NCBI RefSeq assembly: GCF_000219625.1
Contig: NC_018208.1
Span: forward strand, 1,488,001 to 1,552,000
Source of the DNA: Zymoseptoria tritici IPO323
Lineage: Eukaryota > Ascomycota > Dothideomycetes > Mycosphaerellales > Mycosphaerellaceae
Direction: 5' to 3'
DNA length: 64,000 nt
Shown: piece after piece, positions 30,601-41,638 of the stretch
How the letters are laid out: each line of letters begins with the position of its first letter
Numbering within the stretch: position 1 is the first letter of the stretch
The notes under the pieces: generated by a model
The model's database searches: none
The model's input: only the letters and a program-made list of their open reading frames with translations
What the model was told of the DNA's origin: nothing
Program-made: the position numbers and the translations under genes

Positions 30601-31457
30601 CTGCGCAGACTGTACAAGCCAAGCCGTCCGAGATCACGACCCTGAAACCAGACAACACAACCAGCAGGAGATGAAGCCAGAGGTTCCGTCGCCATTTGTA
30701 GGTCGCAAGGATGCGGCACACGACAAGTATGGTATTGATACCTGTGATGATGTCGGCGCCGTGCTCCGAACAAACGCCGCGAGGGGCCTTGAGAGTCTCG
30801 GAGCTGAGGATGGAGGAGATGGTAGTGAGTTGCGGCGGAATGGTGGTCGGCATCGCGCCGCGAGGCGAACCAGAGGGCGTCTCGGCTGCCTGGCTTCCAT
30901 TCTCTTCGGAATGGACATAGCCATCCTGAGGATCCGTCGCGGCAACTTCCTGCTTGCGAGTGACTTCGATCACGATCTCGTATGCCCAGATGCGGGAAGG
31001 CGCGTCGTTATAAAGATTGTTGCTGCGAAAGAACCTCCGCTGTGAGCTCTTCAAGCCAGATGTTCAAAGGCGTAAGGATGGTCGGGTCGTTGTTGCCGGA
31101 CTGAGCAGCGACGCCGCCGCCGTGAGAAACGAGCTCAGCGTGCGTGCCGGTTGACTGACTTCCGTTCTCCTCAGTCGTGATGGAAACATCGACCAGAACC
31201 GAGTCGACCACATCGAGTGAAGTTGACGAATCGTCCTCTTGGAATGAGCTCGCCTCGGCATCGCTCACACCAGGCATAGTGTCCGTGATTCCCTCCACAT
31301 CGTCAATCTTCAATTCTTCCTCGTCGCTGTTCTGTGTGGATTGGACTTGGTCGGTGGCAGAGTCCTTTCTCGCTTGGTTGAGGGAGTGCGCCCACATGTC
31401 AGTGTCAGGCGCGGTCGGGGTGTTGCTCTTTGCCGCGGCCGAATTGTGACTCTCCAT
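30600..31457 (-). pseudogene. P-family-like membrane protein with acidic N-terminal extension, P7 (frame broken)
   Basis: An ATG at 31457 opens a 149-residue acidic, Ser/Asp-rich ORF ending at 31008. A second ORF in the +1 frame (to about 30563, no own ATG) continues with GVCSEHGADIITGINTILVV...YKWRRNLWLHLLLVVLSGFRVVISDGLA. This aligns with the P4 segment from GFCLPVIEQI to TTLDGMA. A splice or a one-base frame change near 31000-31050 is needed to join them. The C-terminal part of P4 is missing because the sequence runs into the E' relic at about 30600. The ENGSQ motif occurs in both halves. Probably a pseudogene or a rearranged gene. Confidence 0.4.
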
Positions 31458-32620
31458 GGTACGGAGATATGTGTGTGATGAAAGGGAAGTGCGCGGAGCT
31501 GTGGTGACTGCGGCAGTGGAGAATCAGAAGTATTTCATCCGGTTGGATCGACTCCAGCGACGCGATAGCTTAACGTCAAACACTCTCCGTTCCGCCGACA
31601 TTCCTCAGCTGCATGTCTCTACGATCCTTGGCTTAGTCGTGGCTTTGCTTCTCGAGATCCTTCTCGAGATCCTTCGCGGGAGCACGCTAAGCTAACGGCG
31701 GAGGACACGGCGAAGGAGATAATAGCGATTTACGGAGGCATGGTGATCAACATCGCGCGAGATGTCATCTTTGCCGCCGACACAGCGGTAGGGTAAACGA
31801 CGTCGCTTTCCAGTCCGGGTTTGCACCATCGAGCGCCTCGATTAGTTGGTGGACATGTTCTGGCACGCTGCGCGGCAAACTTGCCGACGACACTCCGACT
31901 TGGACACCCTCTTTGTTGTAGTAGCGCCCAATGAAGGGTAGGGTAAAGCCCGGTGGTTGGTTGGCGAGCGGTGCAACCGGAGGCCATATGTTTAATTGTA
32001 TAATGCGGTTGTAAATCTGCAAAGTAGCCGACTAAAGTCAGACGACGCGAGAAAACACAACTGGAGAATTGTCATGCCGTGTGTTCTTTTCACGCGAGGT
32101 GAGTTGTATTCAACTTGAATCTGAGCGCTTCGATGTATGCGTGTTGTGATCCTACGGAGTGGTAAGAAGCCAGTACGACAGGAAGAAGCAGGGACGAGAT
32201 GGAGCCGGGGTTTGGTCTTCCAGGTTTTGCCGAAGATGTAGTTCGTCTGTTATTGGGCGGTTGTTATCTGCTTCGAGCTCCGTGTGGCCGAAGAGTGTCG
32301 TAAGGCGTTGGGAATTGGTGCTTTGATCGTCTTGGTTTTCCCAGGAGAGAGACTTGCATCGATGCCCGGGATGGAGAGGTCGGAGTAAAGATGGACCACA
32401 GTCCAAGTCAGATGTGATTTTTTCCAATCCTTCTTCAGCACTCTCCTGCGACTCACCTCCTTCTTCAGCACAGTCCTGCGACTCACCTCATGCTGGCGCA
32501 CTGACATCGACTCTGGAGCTCTCGTTAGCATCCACCAGTCGGAGAGAGCAGATAAAAACCCCAACACCCACGTGAAATGCGTCTTCATAAATCACATACC
32601 CAAACACCTCTCTCATAATC
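31458..32620. other. Gene-poor region
   Basis: An 85-codon ORF on the minus strand at 31765-32022 has no recognisable feature. A ~34-bp direct repeat lies at 32429-32490 (CTCCTTCTTCAGCAC twice). Nothing else supported. Confidence 0.45.
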
Positions 32621-33877
32621 TTACAACCTCCCATACCCACTCCCATTCCACTTCCCCTCCATCAACACCCTCTGACTCTCCACCCCCTCCCCACCACTCA
32701 TCATCCTCCGATACTCCAAATTCTCCTCTTCCTGCTTCTCCCACTGCATCTCATGCATCGCCCTCTCCGCCCGTCCCGCCTTCCGTTCCCTCACACAATA
32801 CGCCGCAAACGCCACCGCCGCCACCGCCACGGCGCCCAATATCCCCGCCGCGACGCCGATTTTCGCTCCGGGGGACATGCCCGCCCAGGTGGAGGAGAGT
32901 TTGGCGCGGGTGGATTCGTGGTGGATGGCTTTGTAGGCTTCGGATTTTCCGGCCGTGACGGCGATGGATTGGTAGGAGCCCGTGCGGTCGGACCAGGTGT
33001 AGGTGGAGGCGTTGGTGTGGGCGTCGGTGACGCGGAGGGAGGCGATGGAGGCTGTGAAGGGGCTGTGGAATAAGAGTGTAAGTCTCTTGTCTAATGAGGT
33101 GAAGGGAGGATTCCAATGCTCACCCTTTGCTGAAGTCTGGCGCTCCACCTGCCCACTCGACTGTTCCTGGTTGGTTGGAACATCCACCACACCAGACGCC
33201 GAATTGTACGCGCGAAGGAGTTTGCGGGTAGAGACCTGGTTCGTCGTAGTGTACTGTCCGCACGACGTTGCTGTCAATCAGGTACTCGATGCGTTCCTGC
33301 GTCCAGTCGATCGTGTAGTTGTGGTAGTCATTTTGCGGACCGTCGAGAGCGGGATCTTCAGCGAATCGTTGGTCTTGATTGCCCCATCCTGCAAAAGAAT
33401 GTTAGTCCTGAATTCCAACGTACCACTTCCCCCATCCTCAGCTCACTCACCATAGTAATTATTCGACACAGCCGTCGTATTCCCACCCTTGATCTCCCAA
33501 TCAATCTCATCCAGATCATCACTCAACAGAATGACCGTACTGATAATCCCATTCCCGGGAGCGGCTTTCATGATAAACTCCAGTGTCCCGAAGAAGATGT
33601 AAAAGTTCGACTTGATGGTAACGGTATCGCCTTTCTCCTTGAGCGATAGGTGGACGCCATCTTTGCCGAACGAAACGAGCTCTTGACCGCCGTCAAAGTG
33701 CCAGTATTTGGAGTTTAGTTCGGTGGAGGAGGAGTTGAAGACTTCGAGGAGTTCGGTTCCCAGGGCGGGGTTTGGAGGACAGGTGGAGTTGAGGGGGCTG
33801 CATTCGGTGTGGGTTTGGGCGAAGGTGGTGGTGGTGGCGAGGAGGAGGGCGGAGAGGAGGGTTCGTGCGAGAGACAT
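32621..33877 (-). CDS. CRH-like GH16 cell-wall transglycosylase
   Basis: Glycoside hydrolase family 16 enzyme of the Crh type, which links chitin to beta-glucan in the cell wall. Three exons: 33877-33451, 33388-33124 and 33062-32621; 377 residues. A signal peptide covers residues 1-20. Two early cysteines (CSPLNSTC) follow. The catalytic motif DEIDWE is at 123-128, followed by the YHNYTIDWT and FGVWCGG motifs of the GH16 fold. Instead of a GPI signal, the C-terminus has one transmembrane helix (AKIGVAAGILGAVAVAAVAF, then AAYCV) and a charged cytoplasmic tail of about 55 residues. Both introns (62 and 61 nt) are GT..AG and phases match. Confidence 0.9.
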
Positions 33878-35068
33878 CGTTCGTGGCGTTGACGGGGATT
33901 CTGTGGAGGATCGTGTTTCAAGGCAGTTTGGAGTTTCGTGGTAAGGGACCTGCCCAGAGGAGGGTCGTATAGGCGTATAGTCTTGAAACGAGAGTGTTTT
34001 GCGATTTCGTTAACGAGTGACTGGAAACGACGACAACAACGACAGCGAGGGGAGGAGAGAGAAAGCAATACAAGGAAGATGCCGTGCGGTCGAAGAAGAA
34101 GATCACAGATGGTGTTCTCGATCACTGGACGCGCTTGCAGGAATGCCGATCCAGGGGTACAGAAGCCGACCAACGCGCATGATTGGCCGCTTCGACGCAG
34201 GTACCGCCAAAGTCTAAAGTATTTCTCCAGCGATCACCCCTGCATGAAATGGTGAAACGAGGGCGAACCGTTCTTTGCGGAGATGAAACAAGAGGACTGA
34301 AGTGACAGCTTGAAGTATTTCTCCGTGGTCCGACATTGCATCGATTGCTCGCAGTGGGGAGACCCAAGTCGAAGAACGAGAGATCTCGCGATCAAGGTCC
34401 AGAACACAGATGCGGAGGCCGCCAAATCTTGCTCAAAAGAGGTCAAGCTCTGCTGGTTGTGCATGGATCATTACGAAGGCATGCCTGCTAGTCTGGACTC
34501 GTGATGCACTCATACGAGCTCCAAGCGAGGCACGAATAGCGTCATGGAAGGACAGGTCGAATGCGATGGATGCTTCTTCTTCTTCTCGATCGCGACTGAG
34601 CTGTGTGATCTCGCAGTAGGACCGTTGGTGGCTGGAGAGGAAGTCCAAATGTGCAGGCAAGATCCCACGAGAGACGTGTGCGACAAAATGTCCGGGACAG
34701 GATAGCTGGTCTTTTCTGTGCTCGGCGCTGCCCAACTTCGTCGGCATATGCAAAAGTTCCAAGTCAACCAACATCAGCCGAAGAGATCGTGGAGGTTCCA
34801 GCGGCAGATCTGGAGGATAGTCGGCTTGTGCTCTCTTTCTTCCTTGCTCGTTCTTTTGGTACAGAGCGGAACGCACTGGAGCGGTCAATCATGTAGTCTG
34901 CAGAGCGGTCCATCGGTAGACTTTCGAAGATTTGATGCGGGTAGGAGTCCTCGCAGCAGCGTCGATAGTGCCTCTTCAGCCACGCCAGCATGTGTCTCGC
35001 TTTGACATCGCTCGAGCGAGTATCCTCTCTGCCCGACAAGAACGTGATGTCTGTGTGTACACCCTCCT
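33878..35068. other. Intergenic, upstream of the CRH gene
   Basis: Several short ORFs on both strands; none has a recognisable domain. A motif CTGAAGTATTTCTCC-like occurs twice (34200 and 34315: AAAGTATTTCTCC / GAAGTATTTCTCC). Confidence 0.45.
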
Positions 35069-35824
35069 TCAACCTCCCTCCAATCTCCTCAACGCCTCCA
35101 CCCCCTCCCTCCTCACCCTCTCCACCCCCCTCGCCTCCCCCAACTTCTCCAACACCCTCTCCACACACCTCCACTCCTCCCTCGCCTCCTCGCCCTTCCC
35201 CTCATCCACCAACCCCCTCACCCTCTCCGGTCCACCCAAAACCCACCTCACAACCTCCCTCTGCCTTTCCTTTCCCCTTCCAAAATCACCATCCGCGGCA
35301 GACTTCGCAGCACCCTCCCTCAACCCCCTCGCCGTCTCAGCAATATGACCCACCGCCAAACCCAACGTCCTCGTCCCCGGCGTCATGGGATCCATCTTCT
35401 CCCTCATACTCCTAATCGTATCCGTCGCCGCGATCAATTTCGAGTAGTTGTCATACACCAGGGCTTTTTTCTCGCCGTCTAAAGATCTTATCTCACTCAC
35501 TAGTCCCGAGGAGACGCGGAGTACGCCTTCGAGGGAGGTGGTGGAGAGCACATTCGCAACATATGTCTCAGGTACGAAGCCCGGTGCGTCGAGTTCGGAG
35601 GGGGAGGAGATGGGAGATGGGGGTGAGGAGTCGGAGGCGAGGTTGGTGGATGAGGTGACGGGAGAGGGCACGCTGAGGTTGTAGTAGTCGCGGAGAGCGG
35701 CGCGGTTGCGGCGGAGAGAGGCGCGGTCGAGGGTGGATTTTTGGGTTGGGTCGGTTGTGGTTGTGGTGGAGGTGGTGGAGCGTTGGGAGGAGAAGGAGGG
35801 GCGGGGGGAGGCGATTGTGGACAT
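35069..35824 (-). CDS. VPS51: GARP complex subunit Vps51
   Basis: Subunit of the Golgi-associated retrograde protein tether, acting in endosome-to-Golgi transport. Single exon, 251 residues. The Ser/Thr-rich N-terminus contains LRDYYNLSVPSP. Then comes the Vps51/Vps67 domain: FVPETYVANVLSTTSLEGVL and ALVYDNYSKLIAATDTIRSM. A helical, Arg/Glu-rich C-terminus ends LRRLEGG. The size fits the short Pezizomycotina form rather than the longer animal protein. Head to head with RMI1, 245 bp between start codons. Confidence 0.88.
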   Translation of the reverse strand: MSTIASPRPSFSSQRSTTSTTTTTDPTQKSTLDRASLRRNRAALRDYYNLSVPSPVTSSTNLASDSSPPSPISSPSELDAPGFVPETYVANVLSTTSLEGVLRVSSGLVSEIRSLDGEKKALVYDNYSKLIAATDTIRSMREKMDPMTPGTRTLGLAVGHIAETARGLREGAAKSAADGDFGRGKERQREVVRWVLGGPERVRGLVDEGKGEEAREEWRCVERVLEKLGEARGVERVRREGVEALRRLEGG

Positions 35825-36069
35825 TTTTTTGATTGCAAGAGGGGTGTTATCGTGGCATATTCGTCGGTTGGTTGTGTGTTCTCCGATGTGTTCGTGAGGT
35901 GTTCAGTCGGAAGTTCGAAGGGAGACATCGATATCTCCATTCTCCAAGCCTCCGCTGTCAGCAGCCATGCGCCGGAGCTGACTCCGCCCCCGATCTCGAC
36001 TTCACAGCTCCCCCTCCCCTCCACTTCCCTCTCCAAAACAACAACAACCCCCACCTCATTCACCCAAGA

Positions 36070-36768
36070 ATGCCACCCTCAACAACCGCAGACCTCACCA
36101 CCGCCCTCCTTACCTACCTAACCTCCAAACACCTCCCCCCGCGCCCCCAATTCCTCACCTCCCTCCTCCCCTCCCTCAACCCCTCCATCCCCCTCGCCGC
36201 AACCCAAAAAACCGCCCTCTTCCGCCTCCTCGCAACAGACATCACCTCCACCCTCCAGTCCACCCCGACATCAACTTTCCCACCCAACATCTCCAACCCA
36301 GCCGTCAAGGAAGTCACCCTCCCGGGACCCATTACAGTGCAAGTCCTCGACATCGAAGACGTGGGACGCAGCGCGTGGAGTCAGGTTGAGATGATGGAGA
36401 TGGAAGAACGGGGGGAATTTCGAAAGGGGTCGGAGATTATTCGTGTCACGGAGGAGGAGGAGGAGGAGACGTCTGATCCGGCGGGGAGGCCAGCGGCGTC
36501 AGGGCCGCATAAGTTGTTGGTGCAGGATGCGAGGGGAGTGAAGGTTTTTGCGTTTGAGATGGAGAGTGTGGCGGGTGTGGGAATGGGGATGGCGATTGGG
36601 AGTAAGATTGTGTTGAAGGGGTGTGTGGTGGCGAGAGGGGTTGTGTTGTTGACGCCGGGGAGTGTGGAGGTGTTGGGTGGGAAGGTGGAGATGTGGGAGA
36701 GGAAGTGGAGGGAGGAGAGGAAGGCGAGGTTGAAGGTTAGGGCGGGGGGAGGGGAGGGGGGTGGATGA
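36070..36768 (+). CDS. RMI1: RecQ-mediated genome instability protein Rmi1
   Basis: OB-fold partner of the Sgs1/BLM helicase and Top3, acting in recombination-intermediate dissolution. Single exon, 232 residues from the ATG at 36070. N-terminal helices (LTTALLTYLTSKHLPP, FRLLATDI) precede an OB fold. Its strands are seen as ITVQVLDIEDVGRSAWSQVE, KLLVQDARGVKVFAFEM, GSKIVLKGCVVARGVVLLTP and VEVLGGKVEMW. An acidic loop (TEEEEEETS) sits between strands. The Gly-rich C-terminus is short. The longer ORF upstream of the ATG is promoter sequence. Confidence 0.85.
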   Translation: MPPSTTADLTTALLTYLTSKHLPPRPQFLTSLLPSLNPSIPLAATQKTALFRLLATDITSTLQSTPTSTFPPNISNPAVKEVTLPGPITVQVLDIEDVGRSAWSQVEMMEMEERGEFRKGSEIIRVTEEEEEETSDPAGRPAASGPHKLLVQDARGVKVFAFEMESVAGVGMGMAIGSKIVLKGCVVARGVVLLTPGSVEVLGGKVEMWERKWREERKARLKVRAGGGEGGG

Positions 36769-37289
36769 ATGGATGGAGAGGTGATGCGGATGAAAGATTT
36801 CTGAGGGTTGAGACGCAGCGCTTCTGAGATGCATTGTCTCCTGCGTCCACCGATGGCGAGCCAATTGGCCAGATATGAGCACGTTTCGAAGACATGCTTG
36901 TCAAGGTATGGCGATTCTCTGTGCGAAGTTCTTCCTGCGCTGACGAGTCTCTCCAGAATCCACAGCGCAGACCGAGTGACGCGCACCGCTTCCGGCCTTG
37001 CAACGAAAGCTTCCACAACTAAGATACCAGAGCATTTGATACCGATACCACTGGTCCGCTCAAACCCCCAAAAGACATGTCGTACGCACGGTCAGCTCTA
37101 CCTCGCCACACAAATCGAACGTCAAAGATGCAATGCCCGCTTCGGCGGACACATCTCCCGCCTGCAGCTTCCCGTCCTCCCCGATCAAACGCAGCACACC
37201 GCCTCCCTCCCCGCGCTTCCACCCTTCTCTCTCCGATGGGGAAAGCAATGCATATAACTCTCCCAATCCTGGCTGTTTTCCAACGAAAG
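36769..37289. other. Intergenic, 5' flank of tRNA-like unit T1
   Basis: No gene. A TATA-like element (TATAAC) at 37253 lies 37 bp before T1. Confidence 0.5.
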
Positions 37290-37397
37290 GGGGATGTGGT
37301 CTAATGGTAAGATTCTGTTTCGAGTGTACGGTGCCGATGGCAGAGCTCAACCCACTGCGCGGATTCAGAGACGTCGGTTCGATCCCGGACTTCTCCA
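37290..37397 (+). ncRNA. tRNA-like Pol III unit T1
   Basis: 108 nt. The 5' half reads GGGGATGTGGTCTAATGG, containing an A box, then TAAGATTCTG. The 3' half is CAGAGACG, a B box GGTTCGATCCC, then an acceptor-like CTTCTCC plus A. The ends pair as an acceptor stem with one mismatch and one G-U. Between the anticodon-stem halves (TTCTG/CAGAG) lies a 48-nt insert instead of a 7-nt loop. A TATA-like element is at -37 and a T5 run at 37407-37411. Overall form is tRNA with an extended anticodon region; no standard anticodon loop is assured. Confidence 0.75.
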
Positions 37398-37599
37398 TGA
37401 ACTTTCTTTTTGCCTGCCGGCTTTGAGGTATATGCTATCGGCGGTGAACTCATCGGCACCGTTCTGCGGCTGATTCTCTGAAGCAATGCTCCTGGTCCGC
37501 TGTCTGGCCTTTTACATGAACATGATCGACCATGCGCTTCGCATTGAGCTCCGGCAGGCAAGCTATAAAATGCTCATGGCATCCAGTCGTTTCATCAAA

Positions 37600-37736
37600 G
37601 GGGATGTGGTCTAATGGTAAGATCCTGCGGAGAAACCGGACGATCGCCGCGCATTGGCTGGCCATTCTTGCCGCCTGACTGCCTGGCCTGTTCCGTTACT
37701 ACCTCAGGGACGTCGGATCGATCCCGGACTTCTCCA
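37600..37736 (+). ncRNA. tRNA-like Pol III unit T2
   Basis: 137 nt, same halves as T1 with a different insert (about 77 nt). The stem closing the insert is TCCTG/CAGGG. The B box is GGATCGATCCC, one base off the other copies. TATAAAA at -36; T5 run at 37744-37748. Its 5' flank (about 70 bp) is homologous to that of T3, 22 kb away on the other strand. The first 65 bases of its insert resemble T5. Confidence 0.7.
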
Positions 37737-38241
37737 TCGATTCTTTTTGTGTATCTGCGCGTTCTTCTTCTTTGTGGATAGCAAGTGGACACCACGTGAA
37801 TTGAGGGCCCAAGGTCTAGCTTATTTTGTCTTGCGTCTTGAGAGGACTGAGCTGCTAAGAGTTTGGGATGTAACAGACCTGCCTGGAGATTGTGGTTTTG
37901 ATCGTCTTGCGCTGACGATGATAAAGTCGAGATGTAGATCGCCATCGTAGAGTTTTCATTGTCCTTCAAGATCCTGCCTTGGCTCTAATGTTGAAATGTC
38001 CTGGAACAGGAGCTTAGGTCGTAGTTCTTGCTCGGTCTGAGATGATGGTTGAAAGACATCTCAAGATTCGATGATCGACTTGATCGAGGCGCCGCGGGTG
38101 GGCACTTTGACTCACTCACCATAGCTGGTTGGAAGCGTCTGCTGCATTGTCAGGTGTTCGCTTGATGAATGCGTTCAAGAAAATTTGGTCAAGGTCGGCT
38201 CGGCGTCCGTGGCGTCTCGTCTTCTCGCCGCTGGTGGACCG
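37737..38241. other. Intergenic between T2 and the HET-NACHT gene
   Basis: Contains the T2 terminator and the 3' flank of the HET-NACHT gene. No other feature. Confidence 0.5.
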
Positions 38242-41200
38242 CTACGCGCATAATAGCGCTTCGACTGAGATTCCTCGCTTGCTCGCCGTAGGCATCCCTG
38301 GCGCAGAGGCGGCATACTGCAAAGTCATCGTCCCACTCACAGAGTTGGAAGTCTGACGACGTTCAGTTTGCTGTGCAGCTCTTTTCGTAGCCATATCTTG
38401 CAGTCCATCTACTCCGTTCCCTAGCTGTGGTCGCAGATACTCCAGTATGTCCACCACTGCCACTTTCCCGTCTTTCGCCGCAACTCGTTTCCACGGCACA
38501 GGCCATGCCTCCGGATGCAAGTCATGACACTCTGCGCCTACACAGTAAGCACACATCGATAGATTTGCTCCCCAGTCCAGAATCAGCGATATCGAAGCGA
38601 TGCACTCTTCGATGTCACTCACCCCATATCCTACAACCCCTATGTGCGAAAGGAAGTTTGCGAATATGGAATGACCATGCCACTGCGCATTGGGATCCGC
38701 GCCGTACTCGAGCAGCTGTCTGACTCGACTAGACACAGGGCTGGAAGAGTCTTTGCGTCGTAATGCGTAGTCCAATGGAGGCCGGCCAGTCTTGTTGTGT
38801 ACGTGTGCCGCTGTCAGGTTCTGGTCCAGAAATGTGGTGAACTCGGACTGCACCGCGAGTGAAACGAAGTCGGTCCCTTCCGAATGCCACTCTGCCGACG
38901 TATAGCCCGCCATGATCCGAGCATTTGGGTCGGGTGCGCTTGTAAGGAAGTCGGCCGCAGTCTCCAGCACCTTGAAGAGACCCACCCACCGGGGATCTTC
39001 TGGGCTCAGTAGCGCTCCGTATATAAGGGAGTCTGCTAATTCTGTCTTCCAAGTGTGGCAATTGCGGCTGCTGGCGTGCTGCAACATGAGGACTTGAGCC
39101 ACTTTTGTACTTGCGAGGAAGAATTCCAAGTCTGAGGTCGCCACGGGAGCCGTGGCAAAGTGTTCATTCGCGAACTGCTGAAATGTTTCCTCGAGCAGGA
39201 AATCGTGCAACGTGCGATGCATGAAGTCCACCACGAAGCAGCCCGCCAGCGTGATGTCCTGCGCAACGAATGAGGCCAGTGTAAGGGGAATTTCCAAAAT
39301 TTCTTCAATTTCATCCTTTTCCGTCGTCGAATCTCCATCGGTCAAATCTCCTTCAGTTGTACTTTTTCTTCTTTGTTTTTCGAAGGAGATCCGAGCTTCT
39401 TCCGCTGAAGTTTTCTTTGAAGTTGTCCGAATAATATCGAGGGTCGGGTAGAAAGCCGTCCATGAGGCTGACGCCGGAGGACCTCTTGAGGTAGAAGCAA
39501 TCAAGCAAACCTTTGCAGCGACTGGATAGGACACGAAGGAGGCCGTTCAGACGATGGACGAGAGCGAGAGGATTTGAGAAGAGTTGCCGATCTGTAAAGG
39601 GATGGAGAACAAAATCAGGATTCGAGGAGGCAATGTCGAGGAATAGGAGATCTATCAGCTGTAGCTTGTCGTCGACGTAGTCATCCATCTTCTCCTGTTC
39701 GTCAGCCTTCAGTGCGAGTAGGAATATCATACAAGCTTGTTTCCGATGGTGTACTTCAATAGATCCGAGGATCTTCCCAAAATACTTGTCCAGATCCGGA
39801 GGCACGGAGTACACGTGTTGTAACAGTGTGCTGTAGGAATCGCCATCTCGAATGCCGCGGACGAGCTCTCTGACAACAAGGTGAGCCCAAAGAAATACAC
39901 CTTCAGCTCTACTTGTTACCACTGCGATGAGGCTGGCGGCATGAGAATCGTGGTCCAGCATTTGGAGAAATCGAGGCTGGGCGCGCAATTCCTCGCGCAC
40001 GAAACTGTGGATATCCTCGTAGTTGAGATCCTCCAGGCGGAGTTGAGGGCAGCCCGAGAACGCATCGTAGAAGATTGTCCAGCGACGACTGGAAATGAGC
40101 ATTTTGATGCCGGGACAGCTGGTGATGTCTTGGACGAATTCGATCAAGGCTTCGCGGGCGTCATCATCTCCGCCGAGCTCATCCAGCCCGTCGACGATGA
40201 ACACAACTTTGCACGACTGCGTGATTGTGCGCAGAGCATTGGCAAGAAACCCCCTCAGTTCCGAGTCCGACCAGGAGATCATGGGGCCATTGGGACTGAG
40301 GGCGCACGCCAACCTCCATATGTGCTCCGGCACGTGGTTGATCATATCATCCGGTAGCTGCCGCAACAGTTCCAGCAGCGCCGTTCTCATCAGTCCTGTC
40401 AGCGACTTCTGCAGATCAGACCCAGAGATCCAAAAGTAGTGCGCAATCCGCACAAGCTCTGACCCTTTGACCCAGGGACGCATATGCTCGGTGGTTAGTT
40501 GCTCGTTGAGGAACTTCATAAGACTGGATTTCCCTGCACCAGGCTTGGCGCTGATCCAATATATGTTGCTTGGAGGGCGCTCGGCCCCTAGCCACTCAAC
40601 AATGTTGTCCCACTTGCCCGGCGCTGAGGTGGAGGCCAGGAGGGACCATAGGTATGTGCCGTGATGTGCGCCGGTAATCTGACTTTGGCGAGCGTCGAGC
40701 AGGTAAAACCGAAGACTGTCCATCAATGAGTTCACAGCGTCTTTCGTGGTGCGATAATGGGGATCAACTCGTGCCGGCTCGTCAAAATAAGCCTTTCGTT
40801 TGAGGCCTCTCGAGCCCGGTGCTTGTGTGTGTGCATCCTCGTCGATCTCAGCGATTGCCCTGAGCAATTTCCGCTTCGCGTTTCCTTCCCCTTCTCCATA
40901 ATTTGCTCCGGGCGCAACTCCAAAAATGCCGAACAATGAATACCACATGTCCTCTCCTTTAGTCGTCTCGCGGCCTTGCATCCACTGCATTTTCTCCTCG
41001 AAGCCCAAATTCTTGCTGCATTGATAATGCCTCAAGACAGCAACTGGGATGCGAGTCACTTGCGCCAGGTCCTCGTCCAGTGAGTTCCCAACATGCCCAA
41101 AGTTCCCGGCAACAGTCTCTTCGTCAAATGGACCCTTGTGGCCAATGATGTTCCACTCAAAATTCAAGAATACGACCCATCGTGGCGCCAATAGTTCCTG

Positions 41201-41638
41201 TAAGGTCCAGCCTCGCCGAAACCATTCGCTGTGTCTCCAATTCTCCTTCAAGACTTGCTGTTTCGTTGAAACACTGCCGTGCTCCGGCAGAGCAGGGCCT
41301 GCGACATCCCATAGCCAGACCAAGCATATCTCCGCAGCTGCGTACCACTGAAACATGCAATTCACACCCTCGGACACCTCCAAGCTGCTGTCCTGTTTGA
41401 GACATACCGTGTCGATCCACAGCCATTCGATGCGAGGGATGTTGTCTTTGATGTGCTGACAAGAAGCGAGAACTTTGCGGTATCCCGACGAAGTCGTATT
41501 GCGGCGTTTGGATATATCCTTGAACGTCGCCTCGTCGGATCGCCAGCGATGAGATGCAACGGCGTAAGGCGGTGTCGCATCATGTGGAGGATTGGGAAAT
41601 TCCACAAATGTCAAGGAATGGCAGTTGAGGAGTCGCAG
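38242..41638 (-). pseudogene. HET-NACHT-ankyrin protein (fungal NLR-like), start codon and frame disrupted
   Basis: Class of proteins that control allorecognition and cell death in fungi. Frame 1 (41638-39353) encodes an N-terminal HET domain (YAVASHRWRSDEATF, WLWIDTVCLKQD) and a NACHT NTPase. Walker A is AKPGAGKSSLM (about residue 360-370); Walker B is VVFIVDGLDEL (about 480). SSRCKGLL follows. The expected MRLLN start reads CTG-CGA-CTC-CTC-AAC, so the ATG is replaced by CTG at 41638; a stop lies two codons further up. Frame 2 (+1; 39534-38242) carries VDFMHRTLHDFLLEE and ankyrin-like repeats (RQLLEYGADPNAQ, LILDWGANLSM). The two frames overlap by 180 bp. A short intron or a one-base change is needed to join them. 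Could be a live gene with CTG start and intron, or a pseudogene. Confidence 0.75.

Noticed and set aside
37290..37397. Ordinary intron-containing nuclear tRNA as explanation for T1
   Set aside because: Would be acceptable for T1 alone, but the other units lack T33 and a constant anticodon loop and differ in the insert from its first base.
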